Positions 29,633 to 37,887 of a stretch of 46,659 nucleotides of DNA are shown here, in pieces; position 1 is the stretch's first letter, and every line of letters starts with the position of its first letter. The stretch lies in NCBI GenBank assembly GCA_011526165.1, contig WYAY01000204.1, positions 1-46,659 of the forward strand. The letters are read 5' to 3'. Below the pieces are notes generated by a model. That model was not told where the DNA came from and made no database searches. It saw nothing but the letters and a program-made list of their open reading frames with translations. Made by a program: the position numbers and the translations under genes. The stretch comes from Sulfuritalea sp. (GTDB taxonomy: Bacteria > Pseudomonadota > Gammaproteobacteria > Burkholderiales > Rhodocyclaceae).

Positions 29633-31936
29633 TCAATTCACGCTGAGGCTTTCGAGCACGCCATTCACGGCGCGCTCGAACATCGGCATCTCCGTCACGA
29701 TCCGTGCGATGCCGGTCCTGAACTGATAGGCCAGCGCCTCCTGCGAGATCGAGGTGGCGCGCGGCGAGCGCGGATTGGTGAACAGAAACAGGCCGCGCTG
29801 GGGGCTCACCCACGACAGGCGGGCGCGCAGCATCTGTTCCTCGTCCTGGCGGAATTCCACCCAGTCGCCGCGGCCGAGCGCCGTCACCTGCTGCATGTAG
29901 ATGTCCCCGGCCATGGTCGCCGACGGCGCGGCCCCGACCAGGGCCACCTCCTCGATCTGCACGTCGTTCTCCGTAATGCGCGTGATGAACAGCTCGCCCT
30001 CGGGATTGACGCTGTATTGCGCATCCGGCGCTGCAGCCGTCGCCTCGGCCGGTTCCGGCGCCGGCGGCGCAGCCACCGCCTCTCCACCGCCTAGGCCGGC
30101 CTTGACCGCCGCCGAATGCAGGGCGACCAGTTCGTCGAGAAAGCGGGCGCGGGCTTCCTGCGGCACATTGACCACGTCGAGGCCATGATGCATGGCACGC
30201 AGCAGCCCGGGGAGGGTGTTCACCAGCTGCTTGCGTTCGTCGCTGCCCGTCTTCGGCGACACGCTCCAGATCAGGTCGTCCATCATGGCGGTTGCGCTGA
30301 GGTAGGCGTGATGCTCCTCGCCATGCCGGATATGCAGTTCCTTGAGGACATGCTGCCAGTGATCGAGCAGGAAACGCCGCACCTCCTGCGGCACGCTGGA
30401 GGACAGGCGGCGCGTCACCGCCTCGCCGGCGACGATCCAGGCAATTTCCTCGGCCTCGCGCCGGCGCATGATCTCGGCCGAGCGCTCCGCCATGTCCTCG
30501 GCCAGGGCGTCCCGCTCGGCCTGCACCGCGTTGAGCAGGTTGAGCGCATCGCTGAAGATGGCCACGTCGCGCTCGAAATCGCTCTGGATGCGATCGACGA
30601 TGAAGGCGATTTCCTGGAACAGTGGATCGGCCTGGTCAACCTCGTCGCCCCAGGCCAGCGCAGCATGGGAAATGCCGTCGAGCAGGCGGCGCGCCGGATG
30701 GGCCTTGCTGGAGAAGAAGCTCTTGTCGAGCATCGCCACCTTCAGCACGGGGATCTGCAGCCGCCCCACCAGCGCCTTGATCGCATCGGGAATTTTCGCA
30801 TCGTCGAAGATGAAATCGAACAGCATGGCGACGATGTCGATGGTGATGGCATCGAGCTGGCCGACGCCCTGGCTCGTGCCGTTGGCGCGGATCTGGTGCA
30901 GGACATTCATCGTGCCCATCGCCTGGCCGAGATCGGGCAGTCCTTCGACGTGGCCTTTCTCCTCCATCAGCGTGCTGAGGCGCTGCATCTCGGTCAGCGA
31001 GTCGATGAACCGGGCCTGCCGGTTGTCCTGCGCGGGCGCCGGCCCCGGGACAGAAGTCAGTCCCTGCGGGACGGCGCCTTGCGGCAGCGGCTGCTGCGGC
31101 TGGCTGCGCAGCGGCGTCTGCATCATCTGGTGCAGGAAAGCCAGCAGGTCGCCCCCCGCCGCCTCGGGCTGAGGCGGCTGTGGCGGGACATCCTCCTTCC
31201 TGGCCGCTGGGCGCGGCGCCGCAGGAGAATTTACCGGCCGCTTGTAGGCCGAACGCAGCTCCGGCAGGACGTTCCAGCGCACCATCTCGCTGTTGATCTC
31301 GGCATAGACGCCATGCAGGGCGTGCGAGACATGCTGCTCGATCTGCTTGAGCAGCACCAGCTTGATCTTGACGCTGCTCTCGATCTCGTCGCAGGCGCGC
31401 TTCAACGCGTCGCAGACGGCATGCGGGCTGATCGGGTTTTCCTCGTCCTTCAGCTCGTTGCGGCCGAGCAGCAGGGCAACGCGCTCGCCGAGCAGCGACA
31501 ACTCGTCCTCGTTCTGCTCGCGCAGGCGGGTTGCCAGTTCCTGCAGGGCAATACTTTCGGCAAGATCGTCCTCCTCCACCAGGCGCAGCTCCAGCGTCGT
31601 GGCGGCCAGCGTCTTCATGGCGGTATCCATTTCGCCGCGCATCTTGTGGTTGAAGGCATCGACGAAATGCCGCGAAAAGGCGGCCTCGACCTTCGGCCAT
31701 TTCTCCTTGGCCTTGCCGCGCACCTCGAGGTAGAGGTTCTGCATCTCGCGGTCGTAGCTCGACTCGGCCATGCGGAACAGCTCTTCCTCGATGTCGCCGA
31801 GCATCTCGCGCAGCGAGCCGGTGAGGCGCTTCATCGCCAGCTCACGGCAGTCATTGAGCATGCGGCTGGATTCCGCCGCACTCGGCTGGCGCCGTTCATT
31901 CAGGTTGACGACATTGTTCAGTGCGCTCGCAGCCAT
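29633..31936 (-). CDS. DUF1631 family protein under a c-di-GMP riboswitch
   Basis: A 767-residue cytoplasmic protein of the DUF1631 family, function not established. The N-terminal half is helical and charged. A low-complexity linker rich in Q/P/A follows (about 225-300, containing dispersed-repeat copy 6 as AVPQGLTS). The middle is again helical (GDEVDQADPLFQEIAFIVD). A C-terminal domain (about 640-767, with ARLSWVSPQRGLFLFTN) looks like a beta-barrel of the kind near PilZ domains, but I see no canonical RxxxR motif. The second ATG, at 31936, is chosen because GGAGG lies just before it; an in-frame ATG at 31948 is possible. A cyclic-di-GMP-I aptamer sits about 210 bases upstream. Confidence 0.85.
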   Translation of the reverse strand: MAASALNNVVNLNERRQPSAAESSRMLNDCRELAMKRLTGSLREMLGDIEEELFRMAESSYDREMQNLYLEVRGKAKEKWPKVEAAFSRHFVDAFNHKMRGEMDTAMKTLAATTLELRLVEEDDLAESIALQELATRLREQNEDELSLLGERVALLLGRNELKDEENPISPHAVCDALKRACDEIESSVKIKLVLLKQIEQHVSHALHGVYAEINSEMVRWNVLPELRSAYKRPVNSPAAPRPAARKEDVPPQPPQPEAAGGDLLAFLHQMMQTPLRSQPQQPLPQGAVPQGLTSVPGPAPAQDNRQARFIDSLTEMQRLSTLMEEKGHVEGLPDLGQAMGTMNVLHQIRANGTSQGVGQLDAITIDIVAMLFDFIFDDAKIPDAIKALVGRLQIPVLKVAMLDKSFFSSKAHPARRLLDGISHAALAWGDEVDQADPLFQEIAFIVDRIQSDFERDVAIFSDALNLLNAVQAERDALAEDMAERSAEIMRRREAEEIAWIVAGEAVTRRLSSSVPQEVRRFLLDHWQHVLKELHIRHGEEHHAYLSATAMMDDLIWSVSPKTGSDERKQLVNTLPGLLRAMHHGLDVVNVPQEARARFLDELVALHSAAVKAGLGGGEAVAAPPAPEPAEATAAAPDAQYSVNPEGELFITRITENDVQIEEVALVGAAPSATMAGDIYMQQVTALGRGDWVEFRQDEEQMLRARLSWVSPQRGLFLFTNPRSPRATSISQEALAYQFRTGIARIVTEMPMFERAVNGVLESLSVN
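31053..31077 (+). repeat. Dispersed 25-bp repeat, copy 6 (inside the DUF1631 gene)
   Basis: GAAGTCAGT followed by CCCTGCGGGACGGCGC. The GTCC(N5)GGAC palindrome is kept with a different loop. Antisense to the gene and read as AVPQGLTS, in the low-complexity linker. Confidence 0.7.
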
Positions 31937-31957
31937 GTCCGCCTCCATTCGCAGTCG

Positions 31958-31976
31958 CGCCGCGCCATGCGCGGCG
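31958..31976 (-). other. Perfect 8-bp hairpin just upstream of the DUF1631 start
   Basis: CGCCGCGC and GCGCGGCG pair perfectly around a three-base loop. In the mRNA the hairpin ends about 11 bases before the GGAGG ribosome-binding site. It could be part of the riboswitch expression platform or simply shield the leader; no T-tract follows it. Confidence 0.5.
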
Positions 31977-32145
31977 GACGACAGTCAGGCCGCTGCCGAA
32001 ATGGCAGCCGCCGGCAGGCAAACCCCGGTGAAGCGCAGGGGCGGACAACAGGTCGGGCGGGAAAGGCACGAAGGCGCAGGCCGGGCGGAACACGCCGGCG
32101 CTGCTTTGACAGACTGCAAGGCTCGTCTCATTGCGACCCCTATCT
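31977..32145 (-). other. Leader between the c-di-GMP aptamer and the DUF1631 gene
   Basis: About 170 bases with no credible gene. A GCTGCC/GGCAGC stem with a five-base loop lies near 31990-32010, but no run of T follows, so a classical intrinsic terminator is not visible. Control may act on translation or through Rho; this is inference. Confidence 0.35.
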
Positions 32146-32234
32146 GGCAACTCCGCTGCCATAGAACTTCCGTGAGCCGGAAAGTCCCTTAGACCGGTTG
32201 TTTTGCGCCCCCAGCTTTCGCTAGGTTTGCCCTT
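32146..32234 (-). ncRNA. Cyclic-di-GMP-I (GEMM-I) riboswitch aptamer
   Basis: On the reverse strand the leader reads GGGCAAACC, then a CCTAGC-GAAA-GCTGGG hairpin with the GAAA tetraloop, then GGCGCAAAAC, CCGGTCTAAGG (the tetraloop receptor side), a CTT-CCG/CGG-AAG hairpin, TATGGCAGC and the closing GGAGTTGCC. The 5' GGCAA pairs with the 3' TTGCC (P1). Order, joining sequences and the GNRA loop with its receptor all fit the c-di-GMP-I class. It lies about 210 bases ahead of the DUF1631 start codon, on the same strand. The direction of switching (on or off) cannot be deduced. Confidence 0.9.
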
Positions 32235-32342
32235 TTTCAGATTCAGTGATCCATTTGCCTTAACGGCAGCGGATCGTTATTTCTTGAGACCTACGAGCCA
32301 TGAGGCCTCAGGAGCCACCGTGCTGATTCACGGCTTATGTAA

Positions 32343-32371
32343 TTGATAGCACGGTAAAAATATGCGCGCAA
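32343..32371 (-). promoter_or_regulatory. Candidate promoter of the riboswitch-DUF1631 transcript
   Basis: On the reverse strand TTGCGC (32366-32371), a 17-base spacer and TATCAA (32343-32348), with TG one base before the -10 as in an extended -10. An inverted repeat ACTGTC/GACAGT (32371-32392) adjoins the -35 and may be an operator. The rest of 32235-32465 holds no gene I can support. Confidence 0.45.
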
Positions 32372-32465
32372 CTGTCTCCAAACCACGACAGTGCCGTCGC
32401 CGGCATATGAAAGCGCTGTCGAATCCGCAGCTTGCCGCATAAAGAGGGGAGATTAAATTGCACGC

Positions 32466-32492
32466 AAAAAAATGGGGCGGCATGGCCGCCCC
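32466..32492 (-). terminator. Strong intrinsic terminator after the acyl-CoA dehydrogenase gene
   Basis: On the reverse strand GGGGCGGC, a three-base loop and GCCGCCCC form a perfect 8-bp stem, followed by A and seven T. It ends the etfB-etfA-FimV-like-acyl-CoA dehydrogenase operon. Confidence 0.93.
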
Positions 32493-32520
32493 GTCTCGCG
32501 CCTCGTTCAGGGGAGTTCTT

Positions 32521-34314
32521 TCAGAGGAACTCCTCCGGAACGGCCAGGGTGCTGGCACCGCCCTTGATCATCGTGGCAGCAAGACCCGGCGCCTGCGACA
32601 GCAGATGCTCGGCAAAGAAGCGGGCGGTGGCGATCTTCGCCTTGTAGAAGCCCGCATCGCCCCCGCCGGCCGCCAGCATCTCCTGGGCCACCAGCGCGGC
32701 GCGGGCCATCTGCCAGCCGCCGCAGACGATGCCAGCCAGTTTGAGGAAGGGCACCGCGCCGGCGAAAACCCCCTTGATGTCCTTCTGCACGTTGCCGCCG
32801 ATGTAGAGGGCGGCATCGGTGAACGCCTGCAGGCCGCGCGCGAAGCCGGCCTGGATGGCGGCGAAGTCCTCGCCCTGCGCCTGCCCCAGTTGCGCCGCGG
32901 TCTGCTGCATGGCCGCGATCACCGACTTGATGGTGGCACCGCCGTCGCGCACGATCTTGCGCCCGATCAGGTCCATGGCCTGGATGCCGGTGGTGCCCTC
33001 GTAGATGGTGGTAATGCGCGAGTCGCGCCAGTGCTGCGCGGCGCCGGTCTCCTCGATGAAGCCCATACCGCCATGGATCTGGATGCCGAGCGAGGCGACA
33101 TCGATGCCGGTTTCGGTGCACCAGCCCTTGACGATGGGAATCATGAACTCGACGAAGGCCAGGTTGCGCTTGCGCTCCTCCGCATCCGGATGGCGACGGG
33201 CGGCATCGTGGGCGGCCGCCACGACGTAGGCCAGCGCGCGCATCGCCTCGGTCTGCGACTTCATCATCATCAGCATGCGGCGGATGTCCGGGTGGCGGAT
33301 GATCGGCACCGGGCCGGAGCCGTCCGCCAGGTCGCGTCCCTGAACGCGGTCGCGGGCATACTGCAGCGCCTGCTGGTAGGCGCGCTCGGCGATCGCCACG
33401 CCCTCCAGGCCGACGGCGAAGCGCGCCGCGTTCATCATGACGAACATGTATTTGAGGCCCTCGTTCTCCTTGCCGACGAGATACCCCGTGGCGCCGCCGT
33501 TGTCGCCGTAGGCCATGACGCAGGTCGGGCTGGCGTGGATGCCCAGCTTGTGCTCGATGGAGACGCAGCGCAAGTCGTTCCTCGCGCCCGGCGTGCCGTC
33601 GGCATTCAGGATGAACTTCGGCACGACGAACAGCGAGATCCCCTTCACTCCCTCCGGCGCATCCGGCGTGCGAGCCAGCACCAGGTGGATGATGTTTTCC
33701 GTCATGTCGTGCTCGCCGTAGGTGATGAAGATCTTCTGGCCGAAGACCTTGTAGGTACCGTCGCCCTGCGGCACGGCGCGGGCACGCACCAGCGCCAGGT
33801 CGGAGCCGGCCTGCGGCTCGGTGAGGTTCATGGTGCCGGTCCAGCTGCCCTCGATCATTTTCGGCAGGTAGGCCGCCTTCAGTTCGGGCGAGCCGTTCAG
33901 GGTGATCGCCTCGATGGCGCCGGTGGTGAGCAGCGGGCAGAGCGAGAAGGCCATGTTGGAGGCCTTCCACATCTCGTTGACGGCCGCCACCACGGTGTAG
34001 GGCATGCCCTGGCCGCCGTACTCCGGCTCGGCGCCGATGCCGTTCCAGCCGTTCTCGATGAACTGGCCATAGGCCTCCAGAAAGCCGGTGGGCATGGTGA
34101 CGCCGCTGTCGCGCCAGACCGCGCCTTGCTGGTCGCCGGGGGCATTGAGCGGCGCCAGCACGCCGGAAGCGAACTTGGCGGCTTCCTCGATGATGGCGTC
34201 GACGGTGTCCGGCGTGGCCTCCTCGTAGCCGGGCAGCTTGCCGACCTGCTCGATGCCGGCCAGTTCGCGCAGGACGAAGTGCATGTCGCGCAGGGGAGCG
34301 GAATAGTGGCTCAT
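32521..34314 (-). CDS. Acyl-CoA dehydrogenase, long (about 597-residue) DmdC/AcdB-type
   Basis: A 597-residue FAD enzyme that oxidises an acyl-CoA and hands electrons to ETF. Segments seen are MNLTEPQAGSDLALVRARA (FAD/substrate loop), IFITYGEHDM, VAIAERAYQQALQYARDRVQG and QIHGGMGFIEETGAAQHWRD followed by IYEGTTGIQA. It has the extra C-terminal domain of the long branch that includes 3-methylmercaptopropionyl-CoA dehydrogenase DmdC; the true substrate (fatty acyl-CoA or a sulfur analogue) is open. It is last in the operon after the FimV-like gene (18-base gap) and is followed by a strong terminator. It clearly pairs functionally with EtfAB and ETF-QO in this window. Confidence 0.92.
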   Translation of the reverse strand: MSHYSAPLRDMHFVLRELAGIEQVGKLPGYEEATPDTVDAIIEEAAKFASGVLAPLNAPGDQQGAVWRDSGVTMPTGFLEAYGQFIENGWNGIGAEPEYGGQGMPYTVVAAVNEMWKASNMAFSLCPLLTTGAIEAITLNGSPELKAAYLPKMIEGSWTGTMNLTEPQAGSDLALVRARAVPQGDGTYKVFGQKIFITYGEHDMTENIIHLVLARTPDAPEGVKGISLFVVPKFILNADGTPGARNDLRCVSIEHKLGIHASPTCVMAYGDNGGATGYLVGKENEGLKYMFVMMNAARFAVGLEGVAIAERAYQQALQYARDRVQGRDLADGSGPVPIIRHPDIRRMLMMMKSQTEAMRALAYVVAAAHDAARRHPDAEERKRNLAFVEFMIPIVKGWCTETGIDVASLGIQIHGGMGFIEETGAAQHWRDSRITTIYEGTTGIQAMDLIGRKIVRDGGATIKSVIAAMQQTAAQLGQAQGEDFAAIQAGFARGLQAFTDAALYIGGNVQKDIKGVFAGAVPFLKLAGIVCGGWQMARAALVAQEMLAAGGGDAGFYKAKIATARFFAEHLLSQAPGLAATMIKGGASTLAVPEEFL

Positions 34315-34332
34315 GTCGGGTCTCCTATGTTG

Positions 34333-35457
34333 TCACGTTTGACCGGCGAGCCGGTCGTTCAGAATGTCTTCCAGCAGCAGGATGTCGGCCACCACCGAGA
34401 CGGGGAAACCCTGCCGCCCGCCGCCGCGGTTGTCCGCCAGCAGGTGGCGCAAATACTCGCGGCAGGCTTCGTCGGGCCATGTTGCCTGAATCCTCGCCAG
34501 GATGTGGGGAAGCTGCTCTAATCCAAGAATCTCGGCCTGTTCCTCGTCCTCGAAGAAGGACTGCAGCGGCACCCCCGCGACGCCCTCGTCCCAGTGCGGC
34601 ACCCTGACGTTGAAGTGGCCATGCACCGCCTCGGCGGCCCAGTCGAAATCCTCGCGCATGCCGGTCTGGCGATACAGTTCCAGCAATCGCAGCCAGGGCC
34701 GCACCGAAATCGCCGGATGATCGCGCAGGTAATCCTTCAGCGCCTGCATGGCGCCCGTTGTGCGGCCGTAGCTCAACATCACCTCGGCCAGGTCAAGCGC
34801 GTGGTCCATCTCCTCGCGCACCGGGTCGACCGGCGCCGGCGCCGCCGCGGGCGTGGGCACGGTATGCCGTTTCAGCCCTTCCTCGGCAGCCGGCGGCGTT
34901 TCGGCGGCTACCGGCGCGGGCGACGGCGACGCGTTGACGGCCACGACATCGCGTCGCGGGATCGCCGGCCAAGGCGACCCCGCCACCCCGCGCCTGAGCA
35001 GATACAAAGTCAGTCCGCCGAGGACGGCGGCAACAAGCAACCAAGCCGTCCAGGCCGCTTCCCCGGCCTGCGCCGCTGGGGCCGGCGCGGCCTGCGGCAG
35101 CACGGGGGCGGCAACAGGCGGCAATTGCTCGGCTGCCGCCTCCTCCAACCCGTCGAGTAGGAAGCGATGGCGGACGGCAGGCGGCGTTCCCTCGATGCTT
35201 GCGTGCAGCCGGCGCAACAGCTCGGCCGTTGCGTGGATGCGCGCGTTGAGGCCATCGAAACCGACCCAGAATTCTCCCGAAGACTGGCTCAGGCGATATT
35301 CCCGCCGCAGCAGGTCACGCTCTGCCTCGCTGGCGGCGGGTCGCGAGACCTGCCAGGTCAGCTGCATCGCCGGTTCGTACTGCGTGGCGACGGAAGCCGC
35401 CGCAACCGCCGGCAGGAGCGATAGCCACACGCCTGCCGCAGCGCGAAGCCGGTCCAT
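34333..35457 (-). CDS. FimV-like protein with one membrane helix
   Basis: A 374-residue protein. Signal-peptide-like N-terminus (1-22, WLSLLPAVAAAS), a periplasmic helical region, a proline/alanine linker, a membrane helix at about 134-155, a second proline/alanine linker, and a C-terminal cytoplasmic TPR-like domain (ALDLAEVMLSYGRTTGAMQ, LRLLELYRQTGMREDFDWAA) resembling the FimV C-terminal region. FimV proteins organise the cell pole and type IV pili or c-di-GMP signalling in relatives. Its presence inside an acyl-CoA oxidation operon, 6 bases after etfA and 18 before the dehydrogenase, is unexpected. Dispersed-repeat copy 7 encodes AVLGGLTL inside the membrane helix. Confidence 0.72.
   Translation of the reverse strand: MDRLRAAAGVWLSLLPAVAAASVATQYEPAMQLTWQVSRPAASEAERDLLRREYRLSQSSGEFWVGFDGLNARIHATAELLRRLHASIEGTPPAVRHRFLLDGLEEAAAEQLPPVAAPVLPQAAPAPAAQAGEAAWTAWLLVAAVLGGLTLYLLRRGVAGSPWPAIPRRDVVAVNASPSPAPVAAETPPAAEEGLKRHTVPTPAAAPAPVDPVREEMDHALDLAEVMLSYGRTTGAMQALKDYLRDHPAISVRPWLRLLELYRQTGMREDFDWAAEAVHGHFNVRVPHWDEGVAGVPLQSFFEDEEQAEILGLEQLPHILARIQATWPDEACREYLRHLLADNRGGGRQGFPVSVVADILLLEDILNDRLAGQT
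35006..35030 (+). repeat. Dispersed 25-bp repeat, copy 7 (inside the FimV-like gene)
   Basis: AAAGTCAGT followed by CCGCCGAGGACGGCGG. Palindrome GTCC(N5)GGAC kept. Antisense to the gene and read as AVLGGLTL in the membrane helix. Confidence 0.75.
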
Positions 35458-35463
35458 GGGCGC

Positions 35464-36396
35464 TCAGCCCAGTTCAGCCACCAGTTCGGGAACCGCCTGG
35501 AACAGATCGGCCACCAGGCCGTAGTCGGCCACCTGGAAGATCGGCGCCTCGGGATCCTTGTTGATGGCGACGATCACCTTGCTGTCCTTCATGCCGGCGA
35601 GGTGCTGGATGGCGCCGGAGATACCGACGGCGATGTAGAGCTCCGGCGCGACGATCTTGCCGGTCTGGCCGACCTGGTAGTCGTTCGGCACGAAGCCGGC
35701 GTCGACCGCCGCGCGCGAAGCGCCGAGGGCCGCGCCGAGCTTGTCGGCGAGCGGCTCGAGTACGCTGCGATAATTCTCGCCGTTGCCCATGCCGCGGCCG
35801 CCGGAGACGATGATCTTCGCCGCCCCCAGCTCCGGCCGCGCGCTCTTGGTCAACTCACGGCCGATGAGCTTCGATACGCCGAGATCGGCGCCTGCGGCGA
35901 GCGGCTCGACCGCCGCCGCACCGCCTTGGCCCGCCGCCTCGAAGGCCGTGCCGCGCACGGTGATGACTTTCACCGGATCGGCGCTCTTCACCGTCGCCAG
36001 CGCGTTGCCGGCGTAGATCGGGCGCACGAAGGTGTCGGCGGATTCGACCGCGACGATGTCGGAGATCTGCGCCACGTCGAGCAGCGCCGCCACGCGCGGC
36101 AGCAGGTTCTTGCCGAAGGTGGAGGCCGGCGCCAGGATGTGGGTATAGCCGGCGGCGTTGGCATGCACCAGCGCGGCGAGGTTCTCCGGCAGCTGCTCGG
36201 CGTAGGGTACGGCGTCGGCGACGCGCACCTTGGCGACGCCGTCGAGCTGCGCCGCTGCCTGGGCGGCGGCGCCGCAACCCTGGCCGGCAACCAGCACGTG
36301 GATTTCCCCGCCGAGCTTCTTCGCGGCGGTCAGGGTATTCAACGTCGCGGCCTTCAGCGACGCGTTGTCGTGTTCGGCGATAACGAGAATAGCCAT
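35464..36396 (-). CDS. etfA: Electron transfer flavoprotein, alpha subunit
   Basis: A 310-residue FAD-binding subunit of ETF. The N-terminal domain starts [15 protein letters not shown], and [21 protein letters not shown] is typical. The C-terminal FAD-binding domain has [29 protein letters not shown] and [20 protein letters not shown]. The length matches the family. Its ATG shares one base with the etfB stop (TGATG), so the two are translationally coupled. It receives electrons from acyl-CoA dehydrogenases and gives them to ETF-QO. Confidence 0.97.
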   Translation of the reverse strand: MAILVIAEHDNASLKAATLNTLTAAKKLGGEIHVLVAGQGCGAAAQAAAQLDGVAKVRVADAVPYAEQLPENLAALVHANAAGYTHILAPASTFGKNLLPRVAALLDVAQISDIVAVESADTFVRPIYAGNALATVKSADPVKVITVRGTAFEAAGQGGAAAVEPLAAGADLGVSKLIGRELTKSARPELGAAKIIVSGGRGMGNGENYRSVLEPLADKLGAALGASRAAVDAGFVPNDYQVGQTGKIVAPELYIAVGISGAIQHLAGMKDSKVIVAINKDPEAPIFQVADYGLVADLFQAVPELVAELG

Positions 36397-37145
36397 CAGA
36401 TCACCTTTGCTTCATTTTTCAGTTTGTCGACCAGCTGCTTGACATCGGCCACCTTGGCGCCGCCGGCGCGCTTCGGCGGCTCGGCGACCTTCAGCGTGGC
36501 GAGGCGCGGCGCGACGTCGACGCCAAGATCGGCCGGCTTCAGGGTGTCGAGCGGCTTCTTCTTGGCCTTCATGATGTTCGGCAGCGTGGCGTAGCGCGGC
36601 TCGTTCAGGCGCAGGTCGGTGGTGACCACCGCCGGCAGCTTCAGCTCGACGGTCTCCAGGCCGCCGTCGATCTCGCGCGTCACCGTAGCTTTCCCGTCGG
36701 CAATGATGACCTTCGAGGCGAAGGTGGCCTGCGGCCAGCCCATCAGGGCGGCGAACATCTGGCCGGTCTGGTTGGCGTCGTCGTCGATGGCCTGCTTGCC
36801 GAAGATGACGATTTGCGGGCCTTCTTTCGCAGCGACGGCCTGCATCAGCTTGGCCACCGCCAACGGCTGCAGTTCAACGTCCGTCTCGACCAGGATGGCG
36901 CGGTCGGCGCCGATGGCCAGCGCCGTGCGCAGGGTTTCCTGGCAGGCAGGGACGCCGCAGGAGACTGCAATCACCTCGGTGGCGATGCCGGCTTCCTTCA
37001 GACGCACCGCCTCCTCGACGGCGATCTCGTCGAAGGGGTTCATGGACATTTTGACGTTGGCGAGGTCCACGCCGGAACCGTCGCCCTTGACGCGCACCTT
37101 GACGTTGTAGTCAACCACGCGCTTGACCGGTACGAGGATCTTCAA
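36396..37145 (-). CDS. etfB: Electron transfer flavoprotein, beta subunit
   Basis: A 249-residue AMP-binding subunit of ETF. Segments are [54 protein letters not shown] and [20 protein letters not shown], which is the family signature. It is the first gene of the reverse-strand operon etfB-etfA-FimV-like-acyl-CoA dehydrogenase, divergent from a TetR regulator gene across a 162-base gap that contains a perfect inverted repeat. Confidence 0.97.
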   Translation of the reverse strand: MKILVPVKRVVDYNVKVRVKGDGSGVDLANVKMSMNPFDEIAVEEAVRLKEAGIATEVIAVSCGVPACQETLRTALAIGADRAILVETDVELQPLAVAKLMQAVAAKEGPQIVIFGKQAIDDDANQTGQMFAALMGWPQATFASKVIIADGKATVTREIDGGLETVELKLPAVVTTDLRLNEPRYATLPNIMKAKKKPLDTLKPADLGVDVAPRLATLKVAEPPKRAGGAKVADVKQLVDKLKNEAKVI

Positions 37146-37205
37146 TCCTGTTCTCCTTATGCGAATGCCTCTCCAGCGGCGGATTATGGCACCGCGCCGG
37201 AGGGT

Positions 37206-37234
37206 TTGACACGGCCGGCCGTTGCCGGCAGAAT
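37206..37234 (+). promoter_or_regulatory. Candidate sigma70 promoter of the TetR gene
   Basis: TTGACA (37206-37211, perfect -35), a 17-base spacer and CAGAAT (37229-37234). The operator-like palindrome begins at the next base, so a bound repressor would cover the start point. Confidence 0.6.
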
Positions 37235-37260
37235 CTTTCCATACGCTACCGTATGGAAAG
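37235..37260. promoter_or_regulatory. Perfect 11-bp inverted repeat, probable TetR-family operator
   Basis: CTTTCCATACG (37235-37245) and CGTATGGAAAG (37250-37260) flank CTAC. Size, symmetry and position between a TetR-family gene and divergent etfB suggest the regulator's own binding site, controlling both directions. No second copy was noticed in the window. Confidence 0.75.
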
Positions 37261-37307
37261 CGCTATCCTAGCGCAAGCTTCCGGTCTTTTCAAGACGCCC
37301 GACGACA

Positions 37308-37877
37308 ATGGCCAAACCCGAGCCGAGCCGACAGCAGCTGGACCGCGCCGCCTGGATCAAGGCGGCCTTCGACGTGCTCGCCGAAAAGGGCCTCGACGGC
37401 ATCCGCGTCGAAGTGCTGGCGAAGAAATTGAAGGTGACCAAAGGCAGCTTCTATTGGCACTTCAAGGACCGTCGCGACCTGCTCGACGCCATCCTGGAGA
37501 CCTGGAAGGACGGCCGCATCCGCGACATCCAGAAGCAGACCCGCGCCGTGCCGGGCGAGGAACTGCCGCGCGCCTACCACGTCATCGAGGTCTACAGCGC
37601 CAACCGCAACCGCAAGGGCATGCTCATCGAGATCGCCATGCGCGACTGGGCGCGGCGCGACGCGGCGGCAGCCGCGGTGGTGGAGGAAGTCGACGCCGCC
37701 CGCCTGGAGTTCGGCCGCAAGGGATTCGAAGCGCGCGGCATGCCGCCCTTGGAAGCCTCCAGCCGCAGCCTGCTGCTCTACGCCTATGTGTTCGGACTGA
37801 GCCTGATGAGCTGCGGCAAGTTCGACGCCGACATGAGCGAGATGAAGCGCTGGATCGCCGACCGCATCGCCCGCTGA
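37308..37877 (+). CDS. TetR-family transcriptional regulator
   Basis: A 189-residue regulator with an N-terminal TetR helix-turn-helix: WIKAAFDVLAEKGLDGIRVE, then LAKKLKVTKGSFYWHFKDRR (residues about 14-60). The C-terminal helical ligand-binding part is shorter than the family average, and a ligand cannot be predicted. Given its divergence from etfB and its place beside acyl-CoA genes, acyl-CoA or fatty-acid sensing is a reasonable guess. A promoter and an operator-like palindrome lie upstream. It converges on the enoyl-CoA hydratase gene, the stops being 10 bases apart. Confidence 0.9.
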   Translation: MAKPEPSRQQLDRAAWIKAAFDVLAEKGLDGIRVEVLAKKLKVTKGSFYWHFKDRRDLLDAILETWKDGRIRDIQKQTRAVPGEELPRAYHVIEVYSANRNRKGMLIEIAMRDWARRDAAAAAVVEEVDAARLEFGRKGFEARGMPPLEASSRSLLLYAYVFGLSLMSCGKFDADMSEMKRWIADRIAR

Positions 37878-37887
37878 CCGCGCGGGC

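Noticed and set aside
31937..32465. Small protein-coding genes in the intergenic stretch
   Set aside because: Open frames there overlap the riboswitch and hairpins, lack ribosome-binding sites and show no recognisable protein pattern.
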